From Peptostreptococcus sp. D1 (lineage in GTDB: Bacteria; Bacillota; Clostridia; Peptostreptococcales; Peptostreptococcaceae), in the NCBI RefSeq assembly GCF_900112955.1, contig NZ_FONP01000001.1, positions 124,001 to 188,000 of the forward strand: 64,000 nt of DNA, given 5' to 3'. The notes under the pieces were generated by a model, which did not search any database, had not been told where the DNA came from, and saw only the letters and a list, made by a program, of their open reading frames with translations. The position numbers and the translations under genes are program-made. Below, in pieces: positions 8,113 to 16,602 of this stretch. Position 1 is the first letter of the stretch; each line of letters starts with the position of its first letter.

Positions 8113-8502
8113 ATGAAAAAGAAAATAAATCTCTTAGTTGCTCTTCTTAGCCTATTGATGATATTATTTGTTAGAATCATTACTCCAGTTTGTAATCACA
8201 GCAAATCTATGTCATCAATGCCTATGAAGTGTCACTATACGAGTATCAGTATAGTATTAATTTCCATAATACTTTTTGTAATATCAATAGAGTGCTGGAG
8301 AAAAGAAACTTCTCTCCCACTTACAATAATAGCTATCGGATTGATACTATTTATTATTCCATCAAATTCAATTATTGGAATATGTAATAACCATTCAATG
8401 GCATGTCATTCTACATCAATTTCAATAAGAGTGATTTCGTCTTTAATTGTTATTTCGGGCTCTTCGTTCTTTTTTATAAAGGATGGCAACAAAATAGTAT
8501 AG
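8113..8502 (+). CDS. DUF4418-like membrane protein with duplicated Cys/His motif
   Basis: A 129-residue protein with four hydrophobic helices arranged as two similar halves. Each half carries an extracytoplasmic motif with the same spacing logic: PVC-N-H then MPMKCHYTS around residues 35-44, and GIC-N-N-H then MACHSTS around residues 95-108. Cys, His and Met in this pattern are apt for binding copper, heme or iron. The architecture matches the DUF4418 family, which in Clostridia often lies beside FtsX-type ABC genes and YdjY proteins, as here. Start ATG follows AGGAGAAAAGCAT. Membrane location is clear; function is not. Confidence 0.72.
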   Translation: MKKKINLLVALLSLLMILFVRIITPVCNHSKSMSSMPMKCHYTSISIVLISIILFVISIECWRKETSLPLTIIAIGLILFIIPSNSIIGICNNHSMACHSTSISIRVISSLIVISGSSFFFIKDGNKIV

Positions 8503-8559
8503 TGTGACTAAAAATCATACTATTTAACTAAAAAACACACCCTTAATATAAATTTGATT

Positions 8560-8612
8560 AAATAAAAGCTTGATAAATAGAGTATCTCTATTACCAAGCT
8601 TTTATTTTTTTA
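8560..8612. terminator. bidirectional terminator
   Basis: Stem AATAAAAGCTTG/CAAGCTTTTATT with an inner AT-rich stem and T-run, between the converging DUF4418-like and TVP38 genes. Confidence 0.75.
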
Positions 8613-8634
8613 TAAATTTTCTTTGGCTCGTTTT

Positions 8635-9432
8635 CTATTGTTCTTCCTTTGCCAATCGTTCTTCTCTCTTTTTCTGCTTATCATTATAAATCTTCTTTAT
8701 CATTCCAACTAAAATTGAAATCGCAAATAGAGATACAAGTCCAATAAATAGTTTTTGAGCACCTCCACTTAAGGTTCCACCCACATATGAATATACTATT
8801 GTAGCTGGAAGTTGACCTATGCCTGTTGCTATAAAAAACTCCCAAAATCCCATGGAGGTTAAACCTGCTGCATAGCTTACAACGTCAAACGAAACGAATG
8901 GCAACAATCTGCAAATCATTATAGTGTGTTTGCCGTATCTCTTAAAAAACACATCTATGCTTTCCAAAGATCCCTTTGAAGTAAGCTTTTCAACAACCTC
9001 TCTACCCAATCCTCTGGCAATAAAGAAACACAGTGCTGCTCCTAGCATGGCACTTGACCAAGATAATATCGCACCTTTCCACCAACCAAATATTGCAGCA
9101 TTTGACAAAGTTATTATAAATGCAGGAATCGGAGCTGCAATAGATTGAAGTATCATCAGCAAACAAGAAATGACTGCTGCATAGGCTCCATAACTCCTTA
9201 TATACCTGATCACGACTTTCAAATCAAATTGCGATAAAACCTTTACTGCATTTGATACATTCTCTCTCACTCCTGGCACAAGAAAATACGCAATGGCAGA
9301 AATAACTACAACCGCAATAGCAGCATATCTGATTTTCTTCAGTTTTTGCCTTTGTTGCTCTCTCTCTTCTGGTGTACTGTCATCTATATCCTTTAATTTT
9401 ATTTTTTCAGTACTTTTTTCTTTTTTAAACAT
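8635..9432 (-). CDS. TVP38/TMEM64 (DedA superfamily) membrane protein
   Basis: A 265-residue integral membrane protein with a charged N-terminus (about 30 residues), a first helix, and the VTT/SNARE-associated domain at about residues 90-215. Typical marks are the FIITLSNAAIFGWWKGAILSW region, FFIARGLGREVV and the GKHTIMICRLLPFVSFDVVSYAAGLT block. The C-terminus is highly charged (KKREERLAKEEQ). Members are linked to lipid scrambling or flux; the substrate here cannot be told. ATG at 9432 follows AGGAGGTATT. It is a single gene flanked by terminators and an AT-rich gap. Confidence 0.88.
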   Translation of the reverse strand: MFKKEKSTEKIKLKDIDDSTPEEREQQRQKLKKIRYAAIAVVVISAIAYFLVPGVRENVSNAVKVLSQFDLKVVIRYIRSYGAYAAVISCLLMILQSIAAPIPAFIITLSNAAIFGWWKGAILSWSSAMLGAALCFFIARGLGREVVEKLTSKGSLESIDVFFKRYGKHTIMICRLLPFVSFDVVSYAAGLTSMGFWEFFIATGIGQLPATIVYSYVGGTLSGGAQKLFIGLVSLFAISILVGMIKKIYNDKQKKREERLAKEEQ

Positions 9433-9839
9433 AATACCTCCTGATGTTTATACTTTAATATATTTGCCGAATTATACCAAGAATATTAAATAATTCATCA
9501 ATAATTGCAACACAAATTTCTTAAAGTATATCTTATTAAACTTGCTATGTCAATAAAATAATATTCAATAATTCTAACTATAGTTTTTTTCTAATAATAT
9601 AATAATATATATAGTTTTTTTCTATTCTTAATATTTTCCTAATAACAAAATATCTATTTATTCGTATTTAAATTTATTGAAATATTAATAATTAAGCATA
9701 TATAACATATTAATTTTTTTCTATATAGTAAAATGAATTTTTTATTTTTTCAATTGTAATTAATTTTTATAATATTTTTATATTTTAGTTATAGCTTTTT
9801 TTCATTTTTTATTGTAGAATTAGATTGAGGGGTGGTTTT
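9433..9839. other. AT-rich leader with repeated TATAG-T7-C motif
   Basis: About 400 bases with no ORF. The motif TATAGTTTTTTTCTA occurs at 9579-9593 and again at 9610-9624, 31 bases apart. Looser versions occur near 9711-9726 and 9789-9804, the last close to a TAGAAT -10 (9815-9820) ahead of the gene at 9840. Such spaced copies could be protein-binding sites or curved DNA upstream of a promoter. Confidence 0.4.
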
Positions 9840-10304
9840 ATGCTGTTTATTGAATTTGATCTTAATACACGTTATAAAATCTATGCCCAGACAAAAAAAG
9901 TATTGAGAAAATATCAAAAAGGTATTATTTCTGGCAAGCTTACATCTGAACAATTTGTTCGCTATATGATGAATGACTTTTCGTTTAAAAAAATTCTTTC
10001 AGAAAATCAAATTTCGGTTTGTGATTTTGAAGAGTGTTACAAGAGCTATGTAGAAACTTTAATAGGAATACAAAATGAAAGTTTATTGAATAATAAAGGT
10101 AAATATACAGAATATTATTCAAATAAAGCACCATGTTCAAGTATTTTCAAACTCAAGTCAGAGCTAGAAAATCACGGTTATGTTCTTGAAATTCCGACTC
10201 AATATTTGACAGAATGGGACATAGATTGCATTGTCAAGTATATTAACACTGGTGTTATTGATATTGGAAATGAAAAAATTTATAACTATGTAACAAAGAT
10301 TTAA
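9840..10304 (+). CDS. hypothetical protein, 154 aa
   Basis: A soluble-looking protein with no signal peptide, helices or known motif. The ATG at 9840 is preferred because GAGGGGTGG lies 7 bases upstream; an in-frame TTG at 9825 would place the ribosome binding site inside the gene. The N-terminal half is lysine-rich and helical, the C-terminal half mixed, with two cysteines. It is a monocistronic unit: a long AT-rich leader on one side and a strong terminator on the other. I do not recognise the family. Confidence 0.65.
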   Translation: MLFIEFDLNTRYKIYAQTKKVLRKYQKGIISGKLTSEQFVRYMMNDFSFKKILSENQISVCDFEECYKSYVETLIGIQNESLLNNKGKYTEYYSNKAPCSSIFKLKSELENHGYVLEIPTQYLTEWDIDCIVKYINTGVIDIGNEKIYNYVTKI

Positions 10305-10310
10305 CAATCT

Positions 10311-10358
10311 AAAATAGAGACTACATTTTTCTTCTATTTTTGTAGTCTCTATTTTTCT
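10311..10358 (+). terminator. rho-independent terminator
   Basis: Stem AAATAGAGACTACA/TGTAGTCTCTATTT followed by T residues, 7 bases after the stop of the 154-aa gene. Confidence 0.85.
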
Positions 10359-10432
10359 GTTTATTTTATCTATTATAGGTTATCATTTTTTATAAAAGCT
10401 ATAGACTATATTTTTTGAGATAATTTACAAGT

Positions 10433-11671
10433 CTAAATTTTAATTGAGTTTATGCCTGCTAAATAACCAGTAGAGAATGCTACCTGTAGATTATAGCCAC
10501 CAGTATATCCATCAACATCTATTATCTCACCAGCGAAAAAAAGACCTTCAATAATTTTTGATTCCATTGTACTAGGATTTATTTCTTTTATACTAACACC
10601 GCCTGAGGTTACTATCGCCTCATCAATTGGTCTTAAACTTTCAATAGCAATCTCCATATTTTTTATCGCATTCAAGAGTCTCCTTCTTTCCTCTTTTGTA
10701 ATCTGATGAACCATTTTATCGGGATCTATACCTGAATAGTCTATGACACAATCGATTATTTTTGCTGGTAGGAGCTTCCTAAGCGTCTCTCTAAAGCATT
10801 TGTTGTTCATTTCTCTAAAATCTCTTTGAATCCTGTCATCAAGCTTTTTTTCATCTAGTGCAGGCTTTAAATCTAGAATAACCTTATAGTCCGATTTATC
10901 GGCCTTCACATAACAGCTGGCTGATTTTACTATGGCTCCATCGATACCATAATCTCTAAATTCCAATTCTCCAAAATCCTCATATATCTTTTTACCATTT
11001 CTGTAAAGCACAATTGATACATTTTTTAAAAGTAGACCGATCATTTCTGATTTTGGAATTGGTTTTGTATTCATCCCAACCAAAGCAGGCTTTAGCTCTG
11101 TTATTGTATGACCACATTTCTTTGCAATAGCATACCCATCTCCAGTAGAGCCTGTCAGTGGATAGCTTTTTCCACCTGTTGCCAATATAACTGTGTCGGA
11201 AAATATTTTTTTGCCATCTCGCAATATTACACCTTTTGCAAGCTTACCTTCAACAATTATTGAATCTACTCTTTTTCCAAAAATTATTTCAATATTTCTA
11301 TTGTTAATCAATTTTTCTAATGTATTTACTACATCGATGGCTTTATTACTCATCGGAAATACTCTTTTTCCTCTCTCTATCTTTAATTTAAGACCATTTT
11401 TTTCAAATAAATTTATTAGGTCATCGTTTGTAAACGAGTATAATGAACTATACATAAAACTTCCATTGTGGTAAATATTAGAAATAAAATCATCTAAATC
11501 ACACGCATTGGTAATATTGCACCTTCCCTTACCCGTAATTCTCAGCTTTTTACCAAGCATTTTATTTTTTTCAATCAATACGACTTTAGAGCCTGCCTGA
11601 GATGCAAAATATGCAGCCATTATCCCTGCAGGTCCTCCTCCAATAACAATAACCTTACTCATTTTTATCAA
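10433..11671 (-). CDS. HI0933-like NAD(P)/FAD-dependent oxidoreductase (BaiN/RdsA group)
   Basis: A flavoprotein of 413 residues. The N-terminal Rossmann motif VIGGGPAGIMAAYFA binds FAD. GKGRCNITNAC and the late GEIIDVDGYTGGYNLQVAFSTG segment are hallmarks of the HI0933/YhiN family. The reading frame extends to 11722, but that part overlaps a terminator hairpin. The TTG at 11671, 5 bases after AGGAAGG, is the best start, with the ATG at 11662 as alternative. Members include bile-acid reductase-like BaiN, but most have no proven substrate. The gene stands alone downstream of the terminator that ends the HAD gene. Confidence 0.88.
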   Translation of the reverse strand: MIKMSKVIVIGGGPAGIMAAYFASQAGSKVVLIEKNKMLGKKLRITGKGRCNITNACDLDDFISNIYHNGSFMYSSLYSFTNDDLINLFEKNGLKLKIERGKRVFPMSNKAIDVVNTLEKLINNRNIEIIFGKRVDSIIVEGKLAKGVILRDGKKIFSDTVILATGGKSYPLTGSTGDGYAIAKKCGHTITELKPALVGMNTKPIPKSEMIGLLLKNVSIVLYRNGKKIYEDFGELEFRDYGIDGAIVKSASCYVKADKSDYKVILDLKPALDEKKLDDRIQRDFREMNNKCFRETLRKLLPAKIIDCVIDYSGIDPDKMVHQITKEERRRLLNAIKNMEIAIESLRPIDEAIVTSGGVSIKEINPSTMESKIIEGLFFAGEIIDVDGYTGGYNLQVAFSTGYLAGINSIKI

Positions 11672-11682
11672 TAAATCCTTCC

Positions 11683-11733
11683 TAAAAAAGGTATTGCAAA
11701 TAAAATCACCTTCTATTTGCAATACCTTAAAAA
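11683..11733 (-). terminator. terminator after the HAD phosphatase gene
   Basis: Stem AAGGTATTGCAAATA/TATTTGCAATACCTT with poly-T on the reverse strand; symmetrical enough to act both ways. It lies between the HAD gene stop and the flavoprotein start. Confidence 0.8.
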
Positions 11734-11738
11734 ATCAA

Positions 11739-12524
11739 TTAATCAATCCAGCCAAAATGCTTACAAGCAAATTCTATTCCATCATCATCAGCATCCTTCG
11801 TAACGAAGGTTGCCATCTTTTTCAATTCTTCCACAGCATTTCCCATTGCAATTGAAGTCCATTCAGGCTTGAACATCTTTATATCATTAGTATTGTCACC
11901 AAACACCACAATATCTCTATCATCGATATTCATTCTATCTCTTATTTTTTTTATTCCTATAGATTTATCATCATCTTCCAAAATAATATAGTCTTCTTGA
12001 TATCTGGTATAGGGCACATGCTTTAGTGATTCAATATCCTTCTCTTGTTCTTTTCGTATATATACAAAACCCTTATAAATATTCCTTTCGATATCTATGT
12101 CCAAGTCGGGCATAGCTACGAAATCAATATAGCCTTTAATCTTTATAGCACCTTCCATCAAGGTCTGAAAATTTGAATATTTTGAGTAACAAATCAATTC
12201 ATCACTCAGGCATACTGCCCAAGGAATGTTTTTTTCGTCCAGCTCCCTTATCAGTTGTTTTATAGGATAATATTCAAGTGGCTCAACCTCAAATTTACCA
12301 TCTAGTACAATCCCTTTACCTCCATCGGTCACCATATTTGTAATTCCAAATTCATCTACAAATTCCTTCGTCATTGCACGCATTCTACCTGTTGCAATAC
12401 TTACAAAATGTCCTCTTTCAATAAGTGCGTTAATTGTTCGTCTGGTGGATTCAGGAATTACCCTCGGAAAATTTACAGCAATCGTACCATCTATGTCAAA
12501 GAAAAAATATTTTTTTCGAAACAT
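11739..12524 (-). CDS. Cof-type HAD-superfamily phosphatase
   Basis: A 261-residue HAD hydrolase with motif I FFDIDGTIA at residues 8-16 (nucleophile Asp), motif II SIATGR, a C2-type cap domain in the middle, motif III lysine in the SIGIKKIRD region, and motif IV FGDNTNDIKMF. Cof-type enzymes dephosphorylate sugar phosphates, FMN or similar small metabolites; the exact substrate cannot be read from sequence. It follows hpt by one base, so the two are co-transcribed and end at the terminator at 11.7 kb. Confidence 0.87.
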   Translation of the reverse strand: MFRKKYFFFDIDGTIAVNFPRVIPESTRRTINALIERGHFVSIATGRMRAMTKEFVDEFGITNMVTDGGKGIVLDGKFEVEPLEYYPIKQLIRELDEKNIPWAVCLSDELICYSKYSNFQTLMEGAIKIKGYIDFVAMPDLDIDIERNIYKGFVYIRKEQEKDIESLKHVPYTRYQEDYIILEDDDKSIGIKKIRDRMNIDDRDIVVFGDNTNDIKMFKPEWTSIAMGNAVEELKKMATFVTKDADDDGIEFACKHFGWID

Positions 12525-12525
12525 T

Positions 12526-13050
12526 TTATAAATCCTCGACTATACCTATATATGGAAGATTTCTGTACCTTTCATCGTAATCAATTCCATAACCTACAAT
12601 AAATTTATCCTCAATCACAAATCCTACATAGTCTACATCAATCTTAACCTTTCTCCTGCTAGGTTTATCAAGTAAAGTACATAGCTTTAAACTTTTTGGA
12701 TTTCTAGTCATCAAGGTATCATATAGATTTCTCAATGTAGCTCCAGAATCTATAATATCCTCTACTATCAACACATTCTTACCATCAATATCTACATCTA
12801 AGTCCTTTAGTATTTTCACTGTTCCAGATGAAGTCGTACCACTTCCATAGCTAGATACACTCATAAAATCTATATTAACATCCAATTTTATAGCTCTCAT
12901 TAAATCTGCAACGAAAACACTCGCACCTTTCAAAATTCCAACTAGCAAAATATCTTGTCCCTCGTAATCTGATTCGATAACCTGAGCCAACTCGTTGACT
13001 TTTTGTTTAATTTCATCTTCGCTCAATAATACACCTGATAGCTTGTACAT
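12526..13050 (-). CDS. hpt: hypoxanthine phosphoribosyltransferase
   Basis: A 174-residue purine salvage enzyme converting hypoxanthine or guanine plus PRPP to IMP or GMP in the cytoplasm. The PRPP-binding loop VLIVEDIIDSGATL (about residues 95-108) and the flexible loop with MSVSSYGSGTTSSG are diagnostic. The C-terminal YVGFVIEDKFIVGYGIDY segment is the usual hexamer/base-binding region. Length is normal. Start ATG at 13050 follows GGAGGAAAT. It lies between asnA and the HAD gene, all leftward. Confidence 0.95.
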   Translation of the reverse strand: MYKLSGVLLSEDEIKQKVNELAQVIESDYEGQDILLVGILKGASVFVADLMRAIKLDVNIDFMSVSSYGSGTTSSGTVKILKDLDVDIDGKNVLIVEDIIDSGATLRNLYDTLMTRNPKSLKLCTLLDKPSRRKVKIDVDYVGFVIEDKFIVGYGIDYDERYRNLPYIGIVEDL

Positions 13051-13082
13051 ATTTCCTCCCTTATCAAACTATAAATCAATTA

Positions 13083-14090
13083 TTACAATAAATGAATTCC
13101 TGCATTCGCACATTCCTTAATCATACCCTTAGGCCAAATTCCTACTTGAACCTCTCCTATATGGGCTTTTCTAAGAAAGAACATACATATTCTCGATTGT
13201 CCAATTCCTCCGCCTATAGTATATGGCAAATCACCATTTAATAAATCTCTATGATAGTCCATATTCTTTCTATCTTCAGCTCCTGCTATTTCCAACTGTC
13301 TTTCCAAGGATTCCTCGTCCACTCTTATTCCCATAGAAGATAACTCAATAACGTCATCTAAAACAGGATTGAAAAATAAAAAATCACCATTTAAATCCCA
13401 GTCATCATAGTCAGGAGATCTTCCATCATGCTTTTCCCCTGATTCCAATGATTTTCCAATACCAGTCAAAAAAACAGCTCCATGTCTTTTAACGATTTTT
13501 TTTTCTCTCTCCTTTGGAGTTAGATTTGGCCATTCGTTTTCTAATTCTTGAGTGGAAACAAATGTAATTTTCTCTGGTAATAGCGGTTTGAAATATGGAT
13601 ACAAAGACAACATATATTCGTCAGTTCTCTTAAATACGTCAAATATTTTCTCAACTATCCAAACAAGCTTTTCATATGTTCTGTCACTTTTAGGAATATT
13701 ATATTCCCAATCCCATTGGTCCACATATAGAGAATGAAGGTTATCTAGCTCCTCGTCTTTTCTAATAGCATTCATATCTGCATAAATTCCCTCATTTTGA
13801 GGAATATTATATTTCTTTATAGCTGTTCTCTTCCATTTTGCAAGTGATTGAACTATTTCTGCTTTCTTATTCATAAATGGCACATTAAAACTAACTGGAG
13901 TTTCAATTCCATTTAAATTGTCATTTGTTCCTGTTTCTGGTAATACAAACAGTGGAGATGATACTCTCAATAAATTAAGCTCTTTACTCAATTCATTTTG
14001 AAAAAAGTCCTTCAGTTTTTTTATAGCTTTTTGAGTCTCCAAAACATCCAACTCACTTTTGTAGTTCTTCGGTATAATCATAACCATCAC
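13083..14090 (-). CDS. asnA: aspartate-ammonia ligase
   Basis: A 335-residue AsnA-type asparagine synthetase (class II aminoacyl-tRNA synthetase fold) making asparagine from aspartate, ammonia and ATP. Recognisable blocks are the N-terminal LLRVSSPLFVLPETGTNDNL and ETPVSF, then EGIYADMNAIRKDEELDNLH, and the C-terminal TIGGGIGQSRICMFFLRKAHIGEVQ ATP-binding motif. Length matches the family (about 330). It starts at GTG 14090 or ATG 14087 after AAGGAG. It is first in a leftward run with hpt and the HAD gene; no T-box leader is visible upstream. Confidence 0.95.
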   Translation of the reverse strand: MMVMIIPKNYKSELDVLETQKAIKKLKDFFQNELSKELNLLRVSSPLFVLPETGTNDNLNGIETPVSFNVPFMNKKAEIVQSLAKWKRTAIKKYNIPQNEGIYADMNAIRKDEELDNLHSLYVDQWDWEYNIPKSDRTYEKLVWIVEKIFDVFKRTDEYMLSLYPYFKPLLPEKITFVSTQELENEWPNLTPKEREKKIVKRHGAVFLTGIGKSLESGEKHDGRSPDYDDWDLNGDFLFFNPVLDDVIELSSMGIRVDEESLERQLEIAGAEDRKNMDYHRDLLNGDLPYTIGGGIGQSRICMFFLRKAHIGEVQVGIWPKGMIKECANAGIHLL

Positions 14091-14233
14091 AAAATCACTC
14101 CTTTTAATCTTTTTTAATGCATAATTTAATAAAGTATTTTTATAAGTGTTTATTATATACTAAATTTAAATTTTTTTATAGTTTTTTTCGTTTTTTCACA
14201 AATTTTTCTTATTTATAATAGAAATCTATTTTA

Positions 14234-15412
14234 TTAATATGATATCTGATCTGGAATAACATATTTAAAATTACCCACACCTGATTTTTTGTTGATAAAT
14301 CCTGACGAAATGTTACATCTAATATTTGATATTTTTTCCAGATAATAGGAATTGTACGCCTTACTCACAGCCTGCTCCTTTGCATTCATGCTTATACCGA
14401 GCTCGATTGCAAATTGTAAAACAAATGGCTCTTGCAATGCCCCTATTGAGCCTATATGTCTCTCTATTCCATATTTTCCCAGATAATTTATTATTTGAGT
14501 ATTCATCCATCCATAATCCTCGGAATTTCTAGATAAATATCCAATACCAAAATAATTCAACATTTTCTTATCTATGTTCGGACTTGAAAATTCAGAAATA
14601 TATATTCCGTTTTTTATGACCTTACTTAGCAATATATCATCATAGTCCTGATTGAAAGCAAAAACATTAATCTCTTTTCCTTTTTCCATTATCAGCTCAT
14701 CTATCTTATTTGATACAAGCATTTTCTTACCATATCTATCCAAATTATCCGGAACTACAATCTCTACTATTGGCATACTGTTTTCAAATGCCGTTTTTTT
14801 CATAAGATCTATAGTCTCCTTGGTCTTTTTATCACTTTTCTGACCTTCATCAACAAAATAATAGAAGAATTCTGCTCCTAACGAGTTTGAAAAGTCTACT
14901 ACTCTCTTCGCTTTATTCACATCCATATTTTTGAAATTTAAATCAAAGGTATTTATTAATTCATCGTCATTATCAGCAAGATTTGCACTTATAGTCAATA
15001 CATCTTTTCTTTTCCCCTTCAAGCCTTTAACATATTTTGTCAAACCAGCTTCATTTGACGATACTACTAGAACATTAATATCCTTATCCTTTTCTATATC
15101 ACCAAAAATCTTTGAAACTTCTTCTTCATTTTCGTTGTAATTTTTTGGCAGCTTAAAAAGCTTGATATCAACGTTGGAATTATCCATTTTTTCACGCTGA
15201 TATTCCTTGCTTGCAATAATAGACTCTGCAGCATCAAAATTTGTTTTATTTTCGGATTTATCTTGTATCAGCAAAGCAATTTTTGTTTTATTATCTCCAC
15301 TTTTATCTAAAATCTCAGTAGTAGAGTTATTTTTGTTACTACATGCTGTCAGTAAAAATGTAGCAACAAGCATCAGAGACATGCTTGTCATTATTTTTCT
15401 AAAAAACATCAT
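14234..15412 (-). CDS. DUF3798-like lipoprotein A
   Basis: A 392-residue lipoprotein: signal sequence with lipobox LLTAC at about residue 24, then a periplasmic-binding-protein-like fold. Alternating strand-helix segments such as KIALLIQDKS, INVLVVSSNEAGL, DVLTISANLAD and GAEFFYYFVDE match the DUF3798 pattern. A Lys/Asn/Asp-rich surface suits an exported Gram-positive lipoprotein. It follows a second, divergent paralogue by 12 bases, and both end before asnA. A role in ligand sensing or uptake is inferred from the fold; no transporter is adjacent. Confidence 0.72.
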   Translation of the reverse strand: MMFFRKIMTSMSLMLVATFLLTACSNKNNSTTEILDKSGDNKTKIALLIQDKSENKTNFDAAESIIASKEYQREKMDNSNVDIKLFKLPKNYNENEEEVSKIFGDIEKDKDINVLVVSSNEAGLTKYVKGLKGKRKDVLTISANLADNDDELINTFDLNFKNMDVNKAKRVVDFSNSLGAEFFYYFVDEGQKSDKKTKETIDLMKKTAFENSMPIVEIVVPDNLDRYGKKMLVSNKIDELIMEKGKEINVFAFNQDYDDILLSKVIKNGIYISEFSSPNIDKKMLNYFGIGYLSRNSEDYGWMNTQIINYLGKYGIERHIGSIGALQEPFVLQFAIELGISMNAKEQAVSKAYNSYYLEKISNIRCNISSGFINKKSGVGNFKYVIPDQISY

Positions 15413-15424
15413 ATCATCTTCCTC

Positions 15425-16531
15425 CTAATATACTCTCGGCACGATATTAAGATATCTAAAATAACCAGCTGAATTTCCTATTTTTTGTGGTGCTATAGAA
15501 AGATTTAAATTTCTATTGCCTCTAGCCACAAGAGATACATCTCTATAGCATTCCTCAATCATAAAATTATTCTCGTACATATATTTTGCGATTTCAATTG
15601 ATATCTCTATTGGTACTGACTTTTTATCCTCAATTATCATACCCAGCTTTCCTGCCAAGCCTTCCTCCTTAAGTTTTTTTGAAACAAGAGATTCAAATTC
15701 TTTTCTTTCCATAGACTCATATTCTTTTTCCATAGCAAATTCTCGCGAAAAAATACTGCCATCATTTCCGCTATTAAGGTTCGGAAGGATATACTTATAT
15801 CTAAAGAAATTCTTTAACAGCAATGTAGAAACATCCTCGCTTGACGAATAAACAGCTGTATCTTCTATGTTGCTAATTTTACCGACAATCTCATTAAAAT
15901 ATTTGTCATCAATTTTTTTATCGACCTTTATCTCATCGAAAACCATATTATTTTCCTTACAGTATTTTTTCGCTTTTTCAAGATCTGTGATATCAATATC
16001 ATTTGTATTATAAATATAAGCAAACTTTTTTGCATTCATCAGTATTGAATTTTTTACACCAATAAGCAAGTTATTTGTATTAGATACAGATAAGCCAACA
16101 TCTATACTGGAATCCTTTAACAGATCGTCAAGAGAATGGTTGTTAAATTCCTCCATATCACAAGAAATTGTTATTACTCCTGGTAACCTATCCTTAACCT
16201 TTTCGAAAACTGATGATAACCCATTATTACTTGAAGAAATAATCAAGACCTTCACATGCTTATCAATATTATTCGCAATCATATCAGCCTGCTTTTCGGT
16301 GTATTTACCTTCAATTTTGGGCAGATAATTCACAGCGATTTTTTCATCTTTAAGATATTTTTCATCTAGTTTTTGTCCCTCTTGTAAATAAATAGTAATT
16401 TCAGATTTATTATTAGTTATTTTTTCCACTGACTCTTTATCGCTGCTTGATGTCTTGTCATGTGTAGTACAAGCACCAAGAGATAGTAAAACAAAGACAA
16501 TGGTAAATAGATATGCTATTTTCTTTATCAT
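15425..16531 (-). CDS. DUF3798-like lipoprotein B
   Basis: A 368-residue lipoprotein with lipobox SLGAC and the same overall layout as its downstream neighbour: KSEITIYLQEG, KVLIISSSNNGLS, GVITISCDMEEF and AKKFAYIYNTND. Sequence identity to the neighbour is low, so the duplication is old. The ATG at 16531 is chosen because GGGAGG lies 5 bases before it; the frame extends upstream to 16555. The pair looks like an operon of two exported binding proteins with related but distinct ligands. Function unknown. Confidence 0.7.
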   Translation of the reverse strand: MIKKIAYLFTIVFVLLSLGACTTHDKTSSSDKESVEKITNNKSEITIYLQEGQKLDEKYLKDEKIAVNYLPKIEGKYTEKQADMIANNIDKHVKVLIISSSNNGLSSVFEKVKDRLPGVITISCDMEEFNNHSLDDLLKDSSIDVGLSVSNTNNLLIGVKNSILMNAKKFAYIYNTNDIDITDLEKAKKYCKENNMVFDEIKVDKKIDDKYFNEIVGKISNIEDTAVYSSSEDVSTLLLKNFFRYKYILPNLNSGNDGSIFSREFAMEKEYESMERKEFESLVSKKLKEEGLAGKLGMIIEDKKSVPIEISIEIAKYMYENNFMIEECYRDVSLVARGNRNLNLSIAPQKIGNSAGYFRYLNIVPRVY

Positions 16532-16602
16532 TTTTTCCTCCCGGCTTATCGACATGAATTATTTTGATCAATATCTACAAGCCTAATATCAATACTTAAA
16601 AA

